A DNA stretch of 64,000 nt, taken from Tersicoccus phoenicis. GTDB taxonomy: Bacteria; Actinomycetota; Actinomycetes; Actinomycetales; Micrococcaceae. Made by a program: the position numbers and the translations under genes. Shown piece after piece: positions 21,986 through 29,974 of the stretch. The stretch lies in contig NZ_MRDE01000081.1 of the NCBI RefSeq assembly GCF_001968835.1, forward strand, positions 1 to 64,000. The letters are read 5' to 3'. How positions within the stretch are numbered: position 1 is the first letter of the stretch; each line of letters begins with the position of its first letter. A model generated the notes under the pieces. It saw only the letters and a program-made list of their open reading frames with translations, ran no database searches and was not told the origin of the DNA.

Positions 21986-22738
21986 TCAGCCCTTGATCCA
22001 TTTCCCAGAGCTGTCACGCATCCAATCACCGGTGTCCGTCGAGGCGACCGAGACACTGCCGTCGGCCATGACGGCGAGGTTTGCCGTCGCGAAGTCCTTG
22101 TAGACCTCGTACGAGTCCCCCAGGGAGTTGCGGGTCCCGGGGTAGCTGAAGCCGAGCGTGATGTCGGCGTCGTCGTCCTGCGGTGAGGATGCGCAGTCGG
22201 CGACCTGAACGATCTGCGAACCGTCGTCGGCGGCGTAGATCCCTTCCTCGGGGTTCGTCTCATCGAGTTCGTCGAGCGTAGCGATCTCGCCCCGGTACAG
22301 CGTGGCGTGGGCGATCTTCTGCCCGTCGGTGTCGTCGCTCAGGTTCTTCACCTTGTTGTAGGAGTTCAGGAGCCCTTTCTTTGCGTCGTCAGAGACGAAC
22401 TGGACGCTGATGTCCACGGCGCAGTACTCGGCGGTTTGCAACTTGTGGGACGAGACGGTGAAGCTCTCGACCACGACGCTGCTGGCTTCCTTGCCTGCCG
22501 CCTGCTTGAGGTCGTCAGGAAGGACCACGGTGAGCTGCTCACCCTTGCCCACGGGCTCCATGCCGTTGAGCGGGAAGTCGTAGACCGTGGCCGACTGCGC
22601 CTGCGAGGGCTTGCCCTCGTTCGAGCCGGAACCGTTCGCGCCCTCTCCCGTGGGCGAGGACGAGCAGCCGGCCAGCATCAGCGCCGTGACGGCCGCTGCT
22701 GTGGTGAGGGCGGTGGGCAGGGTCTTGCGGCGTGGCAT
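21986..22738 (-). CDS. Secreted lipoprotein of unknown function
   Basis: A 250-residue protein with a lipoprotein signal peptide (basic MPRRK, hydrophobic stretch, lipobox LAGC with Cys25) and a Ser/Gly-rich linker. The extracellular domain contains DFPLNGMEPVGKGEQLTVVL and EYCAVDISVQFVSDD. It resembles uncharacterised lipoproteins on actinobacterial conjugative elements; a role in surface exclusion or mating contact is conceivable but unproven. Its promoter faces the XRE gene, with a palindrome between them. Confidence 0.75.
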   Translation of the reverse strand: MPRRKTLPTALTTAAAVTALMLAGCSSSPTGEGANGSGSNEGKPSQAQSATVYDFPLNGMEPVGKGEQLTVVLPDDLKQAAGKEASSVVVESFTVSSHKLQTAEYCAVDISVQFVSDDAKKGLLNSYNKVKNLSDDTDGQKIAHATLYRGEIATLDELDETNPEEGIYAADDGSQIVQVADCASSPQDDDADITLGFSYPGTRNSLGDSYEVYKDFATANLAVMADGSVSVASTDTGDWMRDSSGKWIKG

Positions 22739-22792
22739 ACGGGCTCTCTTTCTCGTCTCTGGTCTGGTGTTCCCCTCGAACGGGCACAGATC

Positions 22793-22817
22793 TACCGGGT
22801 ATCAGAATACCCTGGTA
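22793..22817. promoter_or_regulatory. Operator palindrome between the lipoprotein and XRE genes
   Basis: GGTAT-CAGA-ATACC, nested in TACC...GGTA, forms a dyad in the divergent intergenic region. It is well placed for binding by the XRE regulator and control of both genes. Confidence 0.55.
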
Positions 22818-22848
22818 TAGAGCAGGAATCAGGCTGACTGTTGAAAGA

Positions 22849-23145
22849 GTGCCTAAGGATGAACGCCCCGATGCGGAGCGAGTCGACCTCCCAGTCCTCG
22901 CGCGCCCCCTCCAGGAGTACGTGGGACGCAACCTGCGCGCCTACCGCAATCACAAGGGCATGACGCAAGAGACGGCAGCCGAGCTGCTCGGCTTCGACGT
23001 CCGCTATCTCAGGCGCATCGAGACCGGTCAGATGAACCTCCAGCTCCAGACGATCGACCACATCGCCCGGACGCTGGAGGTCGACCCGCTGGAGTTCCTC
23101 ACCGGCGGCCCCTGGGACGAGGACCCCGTCACGGGTCAGAGCTGA
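22849..23145 (+). CDS. XRE-family transcriptional regulator
   Basis: GTG at 22849 gives 98 residues, with the lambda-repressor-like HTH in VGRNLRAYRNHKGMTQETAAELLGFDVRYLRRIETGQ (broken here as two helices and the recognition helix), then LQTIDHIARTLEVDPLEFLTG. The longer upstream frame would run through the operator and is not favoured. It likely controls the lipoprotein/element genes. Its 3' end overlaps the end of a convergent small gene by 17 bases. Confidence 0.8.
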   Translation: MPKDERPDAERVDLPVLARPLQEYVGRNLRAYRNHKGMTQETAAELLGFDVRYLRRIETGQMNLQLQTIDHIARTLEVDPLEFLTGGPWDEDPVTGQS

Positions 23146-23329
23146 TCCCCAGCTCCTCGTCGCTGTCGTAGTACCTGAGCAGGTCGCGCTGTTCGCGGAT
23201 CAACTCGACCGTCGCCCGGTGCAGCGCCAGCAGGTCGTGCAGGCGCGCCTCCTCGTCAGTGAGTTCAGGACAGCCGCGCCACCAGCTGAACGCCAGGGCA
23301 TGGCTGCTCGCGTTGGACTCTGCACTCAT
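23129..23329 (-). CDS. Small hypothetical protein
   Basis: A 66-residue protein, MSAESNASSHALAFSWWRGC, with a helical, acidic C-terminal half (LTDEEARLHDLLALHRATVE). It is coupled to the preceding small zinc-type gene by a 4-base overlap. No domain recognised. Confidence 0.5.
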   Translation of the reverse strand: MSAESNASSHALAFSWWRGCPELTDEEARLHDLLALHRATVELIREQRDLLRYYDSDEELGISSDP

Positions 23330-23517
23330 GCTTCTCCCCTCCGTCGGGCTCGGATAGCGCGCATATCGACCACGACCGCGATCGACAGCGGTCCGTGCTC
23401 CGGGCAGTAGTAGACCCGGCTCACGCTCATGTCCTCTGCCATGACGAGCACGCGGTTGGCGATTCTGGGCATGTCGCACTGCACGCACAAGCGCAGCTCC
23501 CACTGGTCATCAGTCAT
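23326..23517 (-). CDS. Small zinc-binding-like protein
   Basis: A 63-residue protein with LCVQCDMPRIAN (C-x2-C) and VYYCPEHGPLS (C-x2-H), a compact zinc-ribbon pattern. A ribosome site (AAGGAGATGCC) precedes the ATG. It is part of the ArdA operon; function unknown. Confidence 0.6.
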   Translation of the reverse strand: MTDDQWELRLCVQCDMPRIANRVLVMAEDMSVSRVYYCPEHGPLSIAVVVDMRAIRARRRGEA

Positions 23518-23535
23518 CGGGGCATCTCCTTCCAG

Positions 23536-24084
23536 TCACAGGTTGCGGAAGACGAACACGCCGCCTCCCGGCGCGTCCTCGACGGTGTAGTCGAACGCGA
23601 GGTCACGGGTCCACGCGGCCCAGTCGAAGTACCGAGCAACGTCTTCGGGAACTCCCGACAGGAGGCCTGTACCGTCGGCCAGCTCCTCCGCGTACTCGCG
23701 GAACGACTCCCACTCGCCGCAATAGCGGTCCTCGAAGTCCGGGATGCTCGGCAGGTCACCCGTGCCCTCAGCCACGTAGTCACCGCTCCTCACCCACGCG
23801 CACAACGCCTCACGCTGGTGCTCCGGGACCGATGTCAGGGAGCTGCCCCATTCGGCCGCCTCGTGCGGGCTCATCTCGCCGCGCACAGGCAGGTTCTCAT
23901 GGTCGAAGCACCACAGCTCCTCGCAACCGCCGCGGCTACCGCCCGCGCCCCGGTGCACGTCAGTCAGGGTGACCTCGTCCGCATCGACGGCGTCGAACCA
24001 CTCGCCGACGAGGCGTCCGGAGTTGTAGCAGTGCAGGCAGCCGACCCACACTCGCGGCGTGCTGTCCAAGGTGTTCGTGTCCAT
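23536..24084 (-). CDS. ardA: ArdA-type antirestriction protein
   Basis: The 182-residue protein starts with TPRVWVGCLHCYNSGRLVGEWFDA, the typical ArdA opening, then FEDRYCGEWESFREYAEELA and a C-terminal DYTVEDAPGGGVFVF. ArdA is a very acidic DNA mimic that occupies type I restriction-modification enzymes and protects incoming DNA during transfer. The product is rich in Asp and Glu, as expected. It is first in an operon with two small proteins. A hairpin overlaps the ribosome site upstream. Confidence 0.88.
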   Translation of the reverse strand: MDTNTLDSTPRVWVGCLHCYNSGRLVGEWFDAVDADEVTLTDVHRGAGGSRGGCEELWCFDHENLPVRGEMSPHEAAEWGSSLTSVPEHQREALCAWVRSGDYVAEGTGDLPSIPDFEDRYCGEWESFREYAEELADGTGLLSGVPEDVARYFDWAAWTRDLAFDYTVEDAPGGGVFVFRNL

Positions 24085-24254
24085 GGATCTCCTCCTCGGT
24101 TCGAGGAGAGCGGCGAACGCGACAGGCAGTCAGGCTCTGATGAAATGACGCGCTTACGCCGCATCAACCGCTCTCAGAAGACCTCCCGGGTCCGCCCACG
24201 GCGGGCCCACGTTCACCCCAGGTACTCAGACGGCAGCGGTGCGACTCTGCCGCG
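24085..24254 (-). promoter_or_regulatory. ArdA leader with a hairpin at the ribosome site
   Basis: CTCCTCG-GTT-CGAGGAG (24092-24108) is a perfect 7-bp stem that includes the GGAGGAG ribosome site of ardA on the minus strand, so the hairpin could mask it. ArdA genes on other plasmids are often expressed early from special leading-strand promoters. The rest of this gap shows nothing. Confidence 0.4.
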
Positions 24255-24689
24255 CTACCTGGAAGGGAACTGCGCCTGGAAGTCGGGAGACAACATCACC
24301 TTCAACCCAACACGACGCGCGGTGGATGCGACTGCCTTATCGTCGGTGACGATCACCCATGTGCTGGGGAAGAGGGTCGCGTTCTCGTGCGCCTGCTCCT
24401 CCAGCGCGGATGCGATCATGACGGGGTCTGCCGCGCCCTTGTTCGCGTAGAGGTCAACCAGAGTGGTGTCGCCTGGGTCGACTGCCGACATGACCTCCTT
24501 CAAGCGCCGCAATACCGCTGCCGTCGTCGGCAACACCGCGTCTGCTACCGACTCCTCCACGTAGGCACGAGCCTCGTAGAGCACCTCGCTCGAAACACGA
24601 CAGTTCTCACTGAAGAACTCGCTGGCACGTTGCGCGGGAGTGAGCTTCGAGAGGACGTTGTTGTCAACGAGATACCATCGTTCGTTCAC
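24255..24689 (-). CDS. PIN-like (DUF4411-type) nuclease
   Basis: GTG at 24689 gives 144 residues: RWYLVDNNVLSKL carries the first acidic residue of a PIN fold, SSEVLYEARAYVEES a central Glu, and ADPVMIASALEEQA and WVIVTDDKAVAS the distal acidic residues. It overlaps the upstream ImmA-like gene by 4 bases (GTGA). PIN proteins of this kind are often encoded with COG2856/ImmA-like genes and are thought to act as a toxin-antitoxin or defence pair. Exact family is uncertain. Confidence 0.7.
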   Translation of the reverse strand: MNERWYLVDNNVLSKLTPAQRASEFFSENCRVSSEVLYEARAYVEESVADAVLPTTAAVLRRLKEVMSAVDPGDTTLVDLYANKGAADPVMIASALEEQAHENATLFPSTWVIVTDDKAVASTARRVGLKVMLSPDFQAQFPSR

Positions 24690-25861
24690 GTGAGCGCGCT
24701 CCGAAACTCCGGGATGTCGGTGATCTTGATCTTGTTGGCGCAAGCGACCTGACAGAACTCTCTGGGAGTGAGTCGATCGCTGTCGAGGGCATCGAGCATG
24801 CGGACAGAGAACTCACGTCCGTTGTACTTGCGGACCGCGTTGACCGGTTTCGGACTCCGGGCTTCCCTCTTGGGACGCGAAGCGAACGCTTTCCCGAGCT
24901 CGGCGAGTAGATAGTTGGCAGTGTCTCTGTCGAGAATGTTGAGGTGAGCGGCTCGAACAACGATCGCGCTAGGCGTCACTTTGAACTTCTCGCCCACCTC
25001 GGTGATTTCATCCAGCGACGACAGCGACGCGGCGCGGAGCAAAGGGCTGGGCATCAGCATCTCAGCAACGATGCTGTATTCCTGTCGTGGAGTCGCCGTG
25101 ATGGACCGCGCATCCATGGTGACTGGCATAAATACTCGTCGAGCCACGAGGACAGCGAGTAACGAAAGTGTGAAGACCTGACGCCCTGCGGGTTCTTCCG
25201 CTTCGCCGTGGGACCCTCCTGTCAGGAAGACGTACGGCACCTTGGCATCCTTGACGGTAAGCCCACTGAATTTAGCTTTGCTCAAAGTCTGGGGCATGAA
25301 ACCGTTGACGCTACGGGAGACCAGGATGTGGGCAGCTTCGAGATGAGTGATCAGAAGTTCCACTGCCGCTTCCTTGGACCTCGCCGCGTGAATGGTGGCC
25401 GTCGTGAGCCCCAGGGCGGACAAGAGTGCGTGCGCGTCACGCTGGGGTGACCCCCTGGACTTCTTGAGCATCCCGACTATTGGATTGCGCCCCAATGACG
25501 GATCGAACTTCTTGACAAGTTCCTGCTTCCGCGTCAGGTCCTTCACGATAAGTTCGATGTCAGCCAGGTCGACGGCGGCTCGCGAGTTGAGTGAATAGGT
25601 CCCCTTCTTGACACCTTGGAGCAGCTTCTGGGTCTTGAGCTCGACCTGTGCTGCGGCGACAGGCTTCGGCGCGAAGAACAGCGGGTAGGGAATGTCGGCC
25701 TTACGCGCGAGTTTCAGGAGCTCGCTGAACGCAATTTCTCCGGTTTCCATTGCGGCCGTATAGCCCTTGTAACTGCGGACCGACGAGTTGTCGAAGAGTA
25801 ACTCGAACACCTCGACATCGATGTCGATGGTCTCGCCGCCGAGCGTAATGACCATAGGCAT
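24686..25861 (-). CDS. Large ImmA/COG2856-like protein lacking HExxH
   Basis: ATG at 25861 gives 391 residues. The first half resembles the N-terminal part of ImmA/IrrE-type proteins: FSELLKLARKADIPYPLFFA resembles the helical segment before the FRxx region, followed by SRAAVDLADIELIVKDLTRK. The zinc-protease motif HExxH is absent; the corresponding region reads VFLTGGSHGEAEEPAGRQ. It may be an inactive or divergent form, or another family altogether. It is coupled to a PIN-like gene and follows the DUF262-HNH gene by 16 bases. Regulator or antitoxin of the PIN protein is the likeliest role. Confidence 0.55.
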   Translation of the reverse strand: MPMVITLGGETIDIDVEVFELLFDNSSVRSYKGYTAAMETGEIAFSELLKLARKADIPYPLFFAPKPVAAAQVELKTQKLLQGVKKGTYSLNSRAAVDLADIELIVKDLTRKQELVKKFDPSLGRNPIVGMLKKSRGSPQRDAHALLSALGLTTATIHAARSKEAAVELLITHLEAAHILVSRSVNGFMPQTLSKAKFSGLTVKDAKVPYVFLTGGSHGEAEEPAGRQVFTLSLLAVLVARRVFMPVTMDARSITATPRQEYSIVAEMLMPSPLLRAASLSSLDEITEVGEKFKVTPSAIVVRAAHLNILDRDTANYLLAELGKAFASRPKREARSPKPVNAVRKYNGREFSVRMLDALDSDRLTPREFCQVACANKIKITDIPEFRSALT

Positions 25862-25877
25862 AGAGACCTCCGTGTTC

Positions 25878-27056
25878 TCAGCGGTTGCCCTTGCTTCGGT
25901 TGTGGGGCACACAGAGCATCTCGCAGTTGGCCAGGCTGGTGTCGCCGCCTCGGGACCAGGCCGCGACGTGATCGGCCTCCATCTCCGTCTGCTTGTAGAT
26001 GCGCGTCTTGTTGGCGTTGCTCCCCTGTGCGCACAACGGGCAGTTCGAGACACCAGCGGCCTGGGCCTTCTTGGTCTGCTGGGCGTAAGCCTGCTTCTTC
26101 GTGGAAGGCTCGAAGAGGCGCACGTCAAGCAGACGAGTGTCTTCCTTGCCGCCGAGCAAGTACTCGTAGATGCCCTTGGGGTTCTTCACGGCCGGGTCGG
26201 CGAGCAGCTCCTCGAGATTGGCGTCGATCTCGTCGGTCTTATAGGACTTGTGGTGGTAGGTCTCGTAGAGCGCACCCCAGTCGAGGCCGCGCATGGCCTT
26301 GTCCGGTGGGGCGATGAACACTGCGTCGATCCAGTCGATCACCGTGGTGAAGTACGACTTCAGCTCATTGATCCCGGAGTCCTGGCGGTGGGCCGCCATG
26401 TAGCCGTCGATGCTCTGGTCTTTCGAGCTGGCGACCCATTCAAGGGCGACTTCAAGCACCTCCTGTCGCTTAGGGTCTCCCTTGACGAAGTGGGCCCACT
26501 TCTGCTGGAGGGCGTTCTGGGAGTTCGAGAACTCGGCCTTGGCGGCGGTGACGAACGGGCCGGAGTAGATCGCGTTGCGCAGCTCCTGCTTGTTGAGTGG
26601 CACTCCGGCGATGTTGATCGTCTGGAACCACTCCTTGATCTCAGTCTCGGTGCCCGAGCACACGTAGATCAGCAGTTGGCTGTCTGTGATCTTCTTCTGC
26701 AAGGCTGGGTCGAGCGAGGAGAACGTCTGCTCGCGACCGTCGCGGACGATAGCGAACTTGCCGGTGACGAAACGCCCGACGCTGGTGATGCGTTGCTGGC
26801 CGTCGAGCACCTCCAGACGCGGGCCGTCGGCAACCCCGTTGTCGACGAAGTAGATCAGACCCAACGGGTAGCCCTTGAGGAGGGAGTCGATGACGGCAAC
26901 ATCTTTCTTGCCGTCGCCGTAGATATAGTGGCGCTGGTACTCGGGCTGGATGACCAGGTCGCCGTTGAGGCCGAACAAGCCCTTGCCTTCGAGCTCGTTG
27001 TAGACGAAGCCTTTGGTGACCTCGGCCACCGTGTACTGCTGGAGGTCGGTATCCAT
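25878..27056 (-). CDS. DUF262-HNH protein (GmrS/restriction-like)
   Basis: A 392-residue protein. Its N-terminal DUF262 domain has [17 protein letters not shown] and [12 protein letters not shown], with the DGQQR motif at about residues 85-89. The C-terminal HNH domain has [19 protein letters not shown] and [15 protein letters not shown] with the ββα-metal His/Asn/His. DUF262 proteins bind nucleotides and occur in type IV restriction (GmrSD-like) and in restriction-modification partners. The gene starts 4 bases after the methyltransferase gene, so it is likely the cutting or NTP-driven partner of that enzyme. Confidence 0.82.
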   Translation of the reverse strand: MDTDLQQYTVAEVTKGFVYNELEGKGLFGLNGDLVIQPEYQRHYIYGDGKKDVAVIDSLLKGYPLGLIYFVDNGVADGPRLEVLDGQQRITSVGRFVTGKFAIVRDGREQTFSSLDPALQKKITDSQLLIYVCSGTETEIKEWFQTINIAGVPLNKQELRNAIYSGPFVTAAKAEFSNSQNALQQKWAHFVKGDPKRQEVLEVALEWVASSKDQSIDGYMAAHRQDSGINELKSYFTTVIDWIDAVFIAPPDKAMRGLDWGALYETYHHKSYKTDEIDANLEELLADPAVKNPKGIYEYLLGGKEDTRLLDVRLFEPSTKKQAYAQQTKKAQAAGVSNCPLCAQGSNANKTRIYKQTEMEADHVAAWSRGGDTSLANCEMLCVPHNRSKGNR

Positions 27057-27059
27057 GGG

Positions 27060-28172
27060 TCAGTCCTTCTTCCGGATAAGCACGCGCTGGTACTTGGCAA
27101 CGTCGTTGACGTAGGGCCGGTGATGGCCTTCCTTGTACGCGATCTTCACCTCGGCGGGCACTTGACCATAGGCGCTCATTCCGATCAGCTCATACTGCTC
27201 CGGGTTGTGCTTGTCGAGGAACGATATCGGGACACCCATGACACCGTCGTAGTCGGCGGGAATCGCGTCCACAAAGGGGATCTCGATGGCATCGAAGTTG
27301 TCGTAGCGGGTATAACCTTTGCCCCGCACACCCTCGTGCCGGCTGAACTTCAAGTTATCGGCCAAGCTCATCAACTGGAGGGGTTCGTGACGACGGCCGT
27401 GCTCGATGTTGGTGAACCAGCACGAGTTCCCGAGTCGCGTGTAGTCCTGATGACCGTCGGAGGGGTACCCGAGTCGCTCGGCCTTCGCTCGGTCCGCCGC
27501 CTTAACGGGTGCGCCCTTCGGTATCCCGAAGACCATGTCGCTGCTGTTGCCTGTCGCCCCCTTCCAGAGGCAGTTCTCGCGAATGAGCGGGAAAATCTCG
27601 CGATATGTGATGGCGTTGCTGCTGCCGATAACTGAGAACTCGACGCCACCGGCCATGAGCCAGTCGACGAAGGCTCTGAAAAGACTGAACGGAGGGTTGG
27701 TGATGACCATGTCGGCCTCGTTGCGCAGTGCGGTGACCTCGGCCGAGCGGAAGTCGCCGTCGCCGTCGAGGTACGCCCACTTTAGGTCGTCGATGTCGAC
27801 GCGTCCGTCACCGGAGACGTCCTCGGGAGTTAGGGTGAACACTCGCCCGCGCTCCAAAGACTTGTCCTCGTCGTACCCGGGGTCCTCGGTCTCGAACAGC
27901 GTGGGAGTATAGAAGGCAGCCCCGGCGTTGCTGTTGGGTGCGTAGGACGTGGAGATCAGCTTCTTGAGACCGAAGTCGGTGAAGTGAAGGGCGAAGAACT
28001 TGGTGAAGTTCGACCACTCGGGATCGTCGCAGGGCAGCAGGATGACCTTGCCTCGGAACACGTCAGGGTCATACTCTAGGTAGGTATTCATCTCGCGTTC
28101 GACTGACGCCCACACGGTGTAGTACTCGTCGTTGGCCCCCCAGCGCGCTGAGTTCAGGTTCCTGTTCGCCAT
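27060..28172 (-). CDS. EcoRI-family adenine-specific DNA methyltransferase
   Basis: A 370-residue protein beginning LNSARWGANDEYYTVWASVEREM, as in M.EcoRI-type enzymes, followed by ILLPCDDPEWSNFTKFFALH and FGLKKLISTSY. The N6-adenine catalytic motif IV is ITNPPFSLFR (NPPF). It methylates adenine in a specific site to protect host DNA. It is first in a run that includes DUF262-HNH, ImmA-like and PIN-like genes. No EcoRI-like endonuclease is present; the HNH protein next door is the candidate nuclease. Confidence 0.88.
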   Translation of the reverse strand: MANRNLNSARWGANDEYYTVWASVEREMNTYLEYDPDVFRGKVILLPCDDPEWSNFTKFFALHFTDFGLKKLISTSYAPNSNAGAAFYTPTLFETEDPGYDEDKSLERGRVFTLTPEDVSGDGRVDIDDLKWAYLDGDGDFRSAEVTALRNEADMVITNPPFSLFRAFVDWLMAGGVEFSVIGSSNAITYREIFPLIRENCLWKGATGNSSDMVFGIPKGAPVKAADRAKAERLGYPSDGHQDYTRLGNSCWFTNIEHGRRHEPLQLMSLADNLKFSRHEGVRGKGYTRYDNFDAIEIPFVDAIPADYDGVMGVPISFLDKHNPEQYELIGMSAYGQVPAEVKIAYKEGHHRPYVNDVAKYQRVLIRKKD

Positions 28173-28240
28173 GCGTTTCCTTCTCCTCGTCCTTCAACTG
28201 ACAAGGCTATCCGTTACTACTACAGAGCTCGTGAGAGGCG

Positions 28241-28525
28241 CTATCGCGAGCCACAGGCCTCAGCGATAACGGGAAGGTAGCGGCGGACCTGGTCTCGGTC
28301 GCTCTCCTTCTCCGCCTCGGAGAGGTCCATGTACGGCGTCGCGATCTGGTGCTCCCATCGGGCCACCAAGTCCGCGGGAATGACCAGGGAGCCGTCCTCA
28401 AGCCGCTCGCACTGGTCATGGACATAGCGCTGCCAATGGGCCCACCGTTCGTGCTCAATGCTGGCGAGCCGGTCGATCAGGTCGGAGTGTTCGAGGGCTT
28501 CACTCGCTCCACGCTCAACGTCCAT
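28241..28525 (-). CDS. RyR-like domain small protein
   Basis: The ATG at 28525 gives a 94-residue protein, [20 protein letters not shown], with IEHERWAHWQRYVHDQC and ARWEHQIATPYMDLSEAEK followed by SDRDQVRRYLPVI. The second part fits the RyR repeat pattern (P-Y-x-x-L-x-x-x-E-K-x-x-D-R). Such short proteins occur in phages and defence loci. The start overlaps the caspase stop in a TGATG junction, so all three genes of the cassette are coupled. RyR-type modules have been proposed to sense nucleotide-derived signals; here that is a suggestion only. Confidence 0.65.
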   Translation of the reverse strand: MDVERGASEALEHSDLIDRLASIEHERWAHWQRYVHDQCERLEDGSLVIPADLVARWEHQIATPYMDLSEAEKESDRDQVRRYLPVIAEACGSR

Positions 28526-29511
28526 CAGATGAGGTCCTTGTCTACGAGATTCCAGTAATGCTGTCCCAACACCGTCAGCTCGCACGCCTTGGACTGCATC
28601 GCTGCGTGCCACATGTGCGGTGCGTCAACAGGTCGCACGAGGTTGACCTTCATCAGATCCTGCAACACGGCGAAGTCGGCGATCTTTGCCGAGTCAGGCG
28701 GTGGGGTCCCGTCGGGCTCCGCGCCACTACGTTCCGGCTCGTAAGATGGGTCGAGGCGGAGCTGCGTAGACGGGTGCTCGAACAGGGTTGTGAGCTTCTG
28801 GAGGTCCGAGAGCTGGATCGGCGCATCCGCCTTCCTCAACGAGACGAACCGCTCGACGTTCGTCTTGAAGACAGGTCGCTGGTTCCAGGGGCCCAGGGAC
28901 TGGTCGATGTGTGCGTAGACGCTGCCGGGCGTAATTTCACCAACAAGGTTGGCCGCTGCACCGTTCAGCGCATCCACCAGAAGGTTGGTGAACACTCCCG
29001 ACCCGCCGGACTCCATGGCGTACTGGTCAGCAGTTGACGCCGTCAGGATTGTCACCCCGTCCTTGATCTCAGCGACCGAGGGTGAGGTCGAGCTGTCGCC
29101 CGCGACGCCGCCGTGGCAGCAATCCAAGATGATGATCTTGTTCTTGGACGGGGACTTGCTGGCGAATGTCATGACCTCGCTGAGCGCGAGGCCATCGTGG
29201 CCGCTCTCGCAGTCGCTGGCACATAGGAAGCCGCCGACGCTGTCGATGTAGCCGTGGCCCGAGAAATAGAAGAGCGAGATATCTGCGTTGTCACGGAACA
29301 GTTCCTCCACCGCCTCCCGGAGTTCGGTGCGGGAGATGGCGGTCTCCGGCCCAGCGGCTGCCATTAACTTGGGCTGCACAAAGTTCACAGTGCCGTCTGC
29401 GTGGCGTGAGAGGATGTTCTTGACGCTGTGTGCGTCGTTTACCGCACCCCGCAGTGAGCCGATCTTCTCGTAGTGGTCGATGCCGACGATGAGGGCTTTG
29501 TGCATGGTCAC
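28525..29511 (-). CDS. Caspase-like (peptidase C14) effector
   Basis: A 328-residue protein. [22 protein letters not shown] opens the caspase fold; FYFSGHGY carries the catalytic His86 and [10 protein letters not shown] the catalytic Cys (131/132). Bacterial caspase-like proteases act as effectors of abortive infection, and TIR-linked caspases (type IV Thoeris) are activated by a TIR-made signal. The 100-residue C-terminal region after about 230 is of unknown function and may be the sensor. It overlaps the TIR gene by 4 bases (29508-29511). Catalytic residues are intact. Confidence 0.85.
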   Translation of the reverse strand: MTMHKALIVGIDHYEKIGSLRGAVNDAHSVKNILSRHADGTVNFVQPKLMAAAGPETAISRTELREAVEELFRDNADISLFYFSGHGYIDSVGGFLCASDCESGHDGLALSEVMTFASKSPSKNKIIILDCCHGGVAGDSSTSPSVAEIKDGVTILTASTADQYAMESGGSGVFTNLLVDALNGAAANLVGEITPGSVYAHIDQSLGPWNQRPVFKTNVERFVSLRKADAPIQLSDLQKLTTLFEHPSTQLRLDPSYEPERSGAEPDGTPPPDSAKIADFAVLQDLMKVNLVRPVDAPHMWHAAMQSKACELTVLGQHYWNLVDKDLI

Positions 29512-29873
29512 AGGGAGTCGATGAACGCGGCGATGTTTGCGTCGGTCCAGGGGTACGTGGTGACGCCCGACAGATTGGTGCGGTCGCTGCTGTACGCCCA
29601 GATACCCCGGATCGGCTTGCCCTCTTCCTTAGCGCACTGAATCTCCCACTTCTGGCCGGTGGAGGTGAGCGAGTTCTTGCTGACCAGGACGATCACGCCG
29701 TGCGATCGCTTGATGCGCGTGCGCACCTTCTCCTTCCACTCCGACTGGTAGGGCTCTTTGACGGACATGTCGACGAACTCGTAGGGCGAGCGCGGGTGCA
29801 GCGACTGCCCCTTGAGGAAGTCGCGCTGGCGCTCGTCCTCGATGGCGAACGCGATGAAGATGGTCTTGGTCAT
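29508..29873 (-). CDS. TIR-like (ThsB/DUF1863-type) protein
   Basis: A 121-residue stand-alone TIR-like domain: [18 protein letters not shown] opens it, then [21 protein letters not shown], and [18 protein letters not shown], where Glu77 sits at the position of the catalytic Glu of NAD-consuming TIR domains. ThsB proteins of Thoeris make cyclic ADP-ribose-type signals on phage infection. It is first in a three-gene operon with the caspase-like and RyR-like genes. A ribosome site (AGGAGGCACATC) precedes the ATG. Confidence 0.82.
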   Translation of the reverse strand: MTKTIFIAFAIEDERQRDFLKGQSLHPRSPYEFVDMSVKEPYQSEWKEKVRTRIKRSHGVIVLVSKNSLTSTGQKWEIQCAKEEGKPIRGIWAYSSDRTNLSGVTTYPWTDANIAAFIDSL

Positions 29874-29974
29874 GATGTGCCTCCTGATAAGTTCGGTGGG
29901 CCGCCTGCCGCCCGTGACTCAAGCCTATAGATGGCCACTGACAAAGTCGGGCTCGGAACCCGTGGTGGGTGCGT

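Noticed and set aside
25788-27635. A 615-codon plus-strand frame in the defence block
   Set aside because: It is antisense to DUF262-HNH and methyltransferase genes, which have strong motifs.
28241-29873. Type I Thoeris (TIR plus SIR2-like ThsA)
   Set aside because: No ThsA-type SIR2 or SLOG protein is present; the effector is caspase-like.
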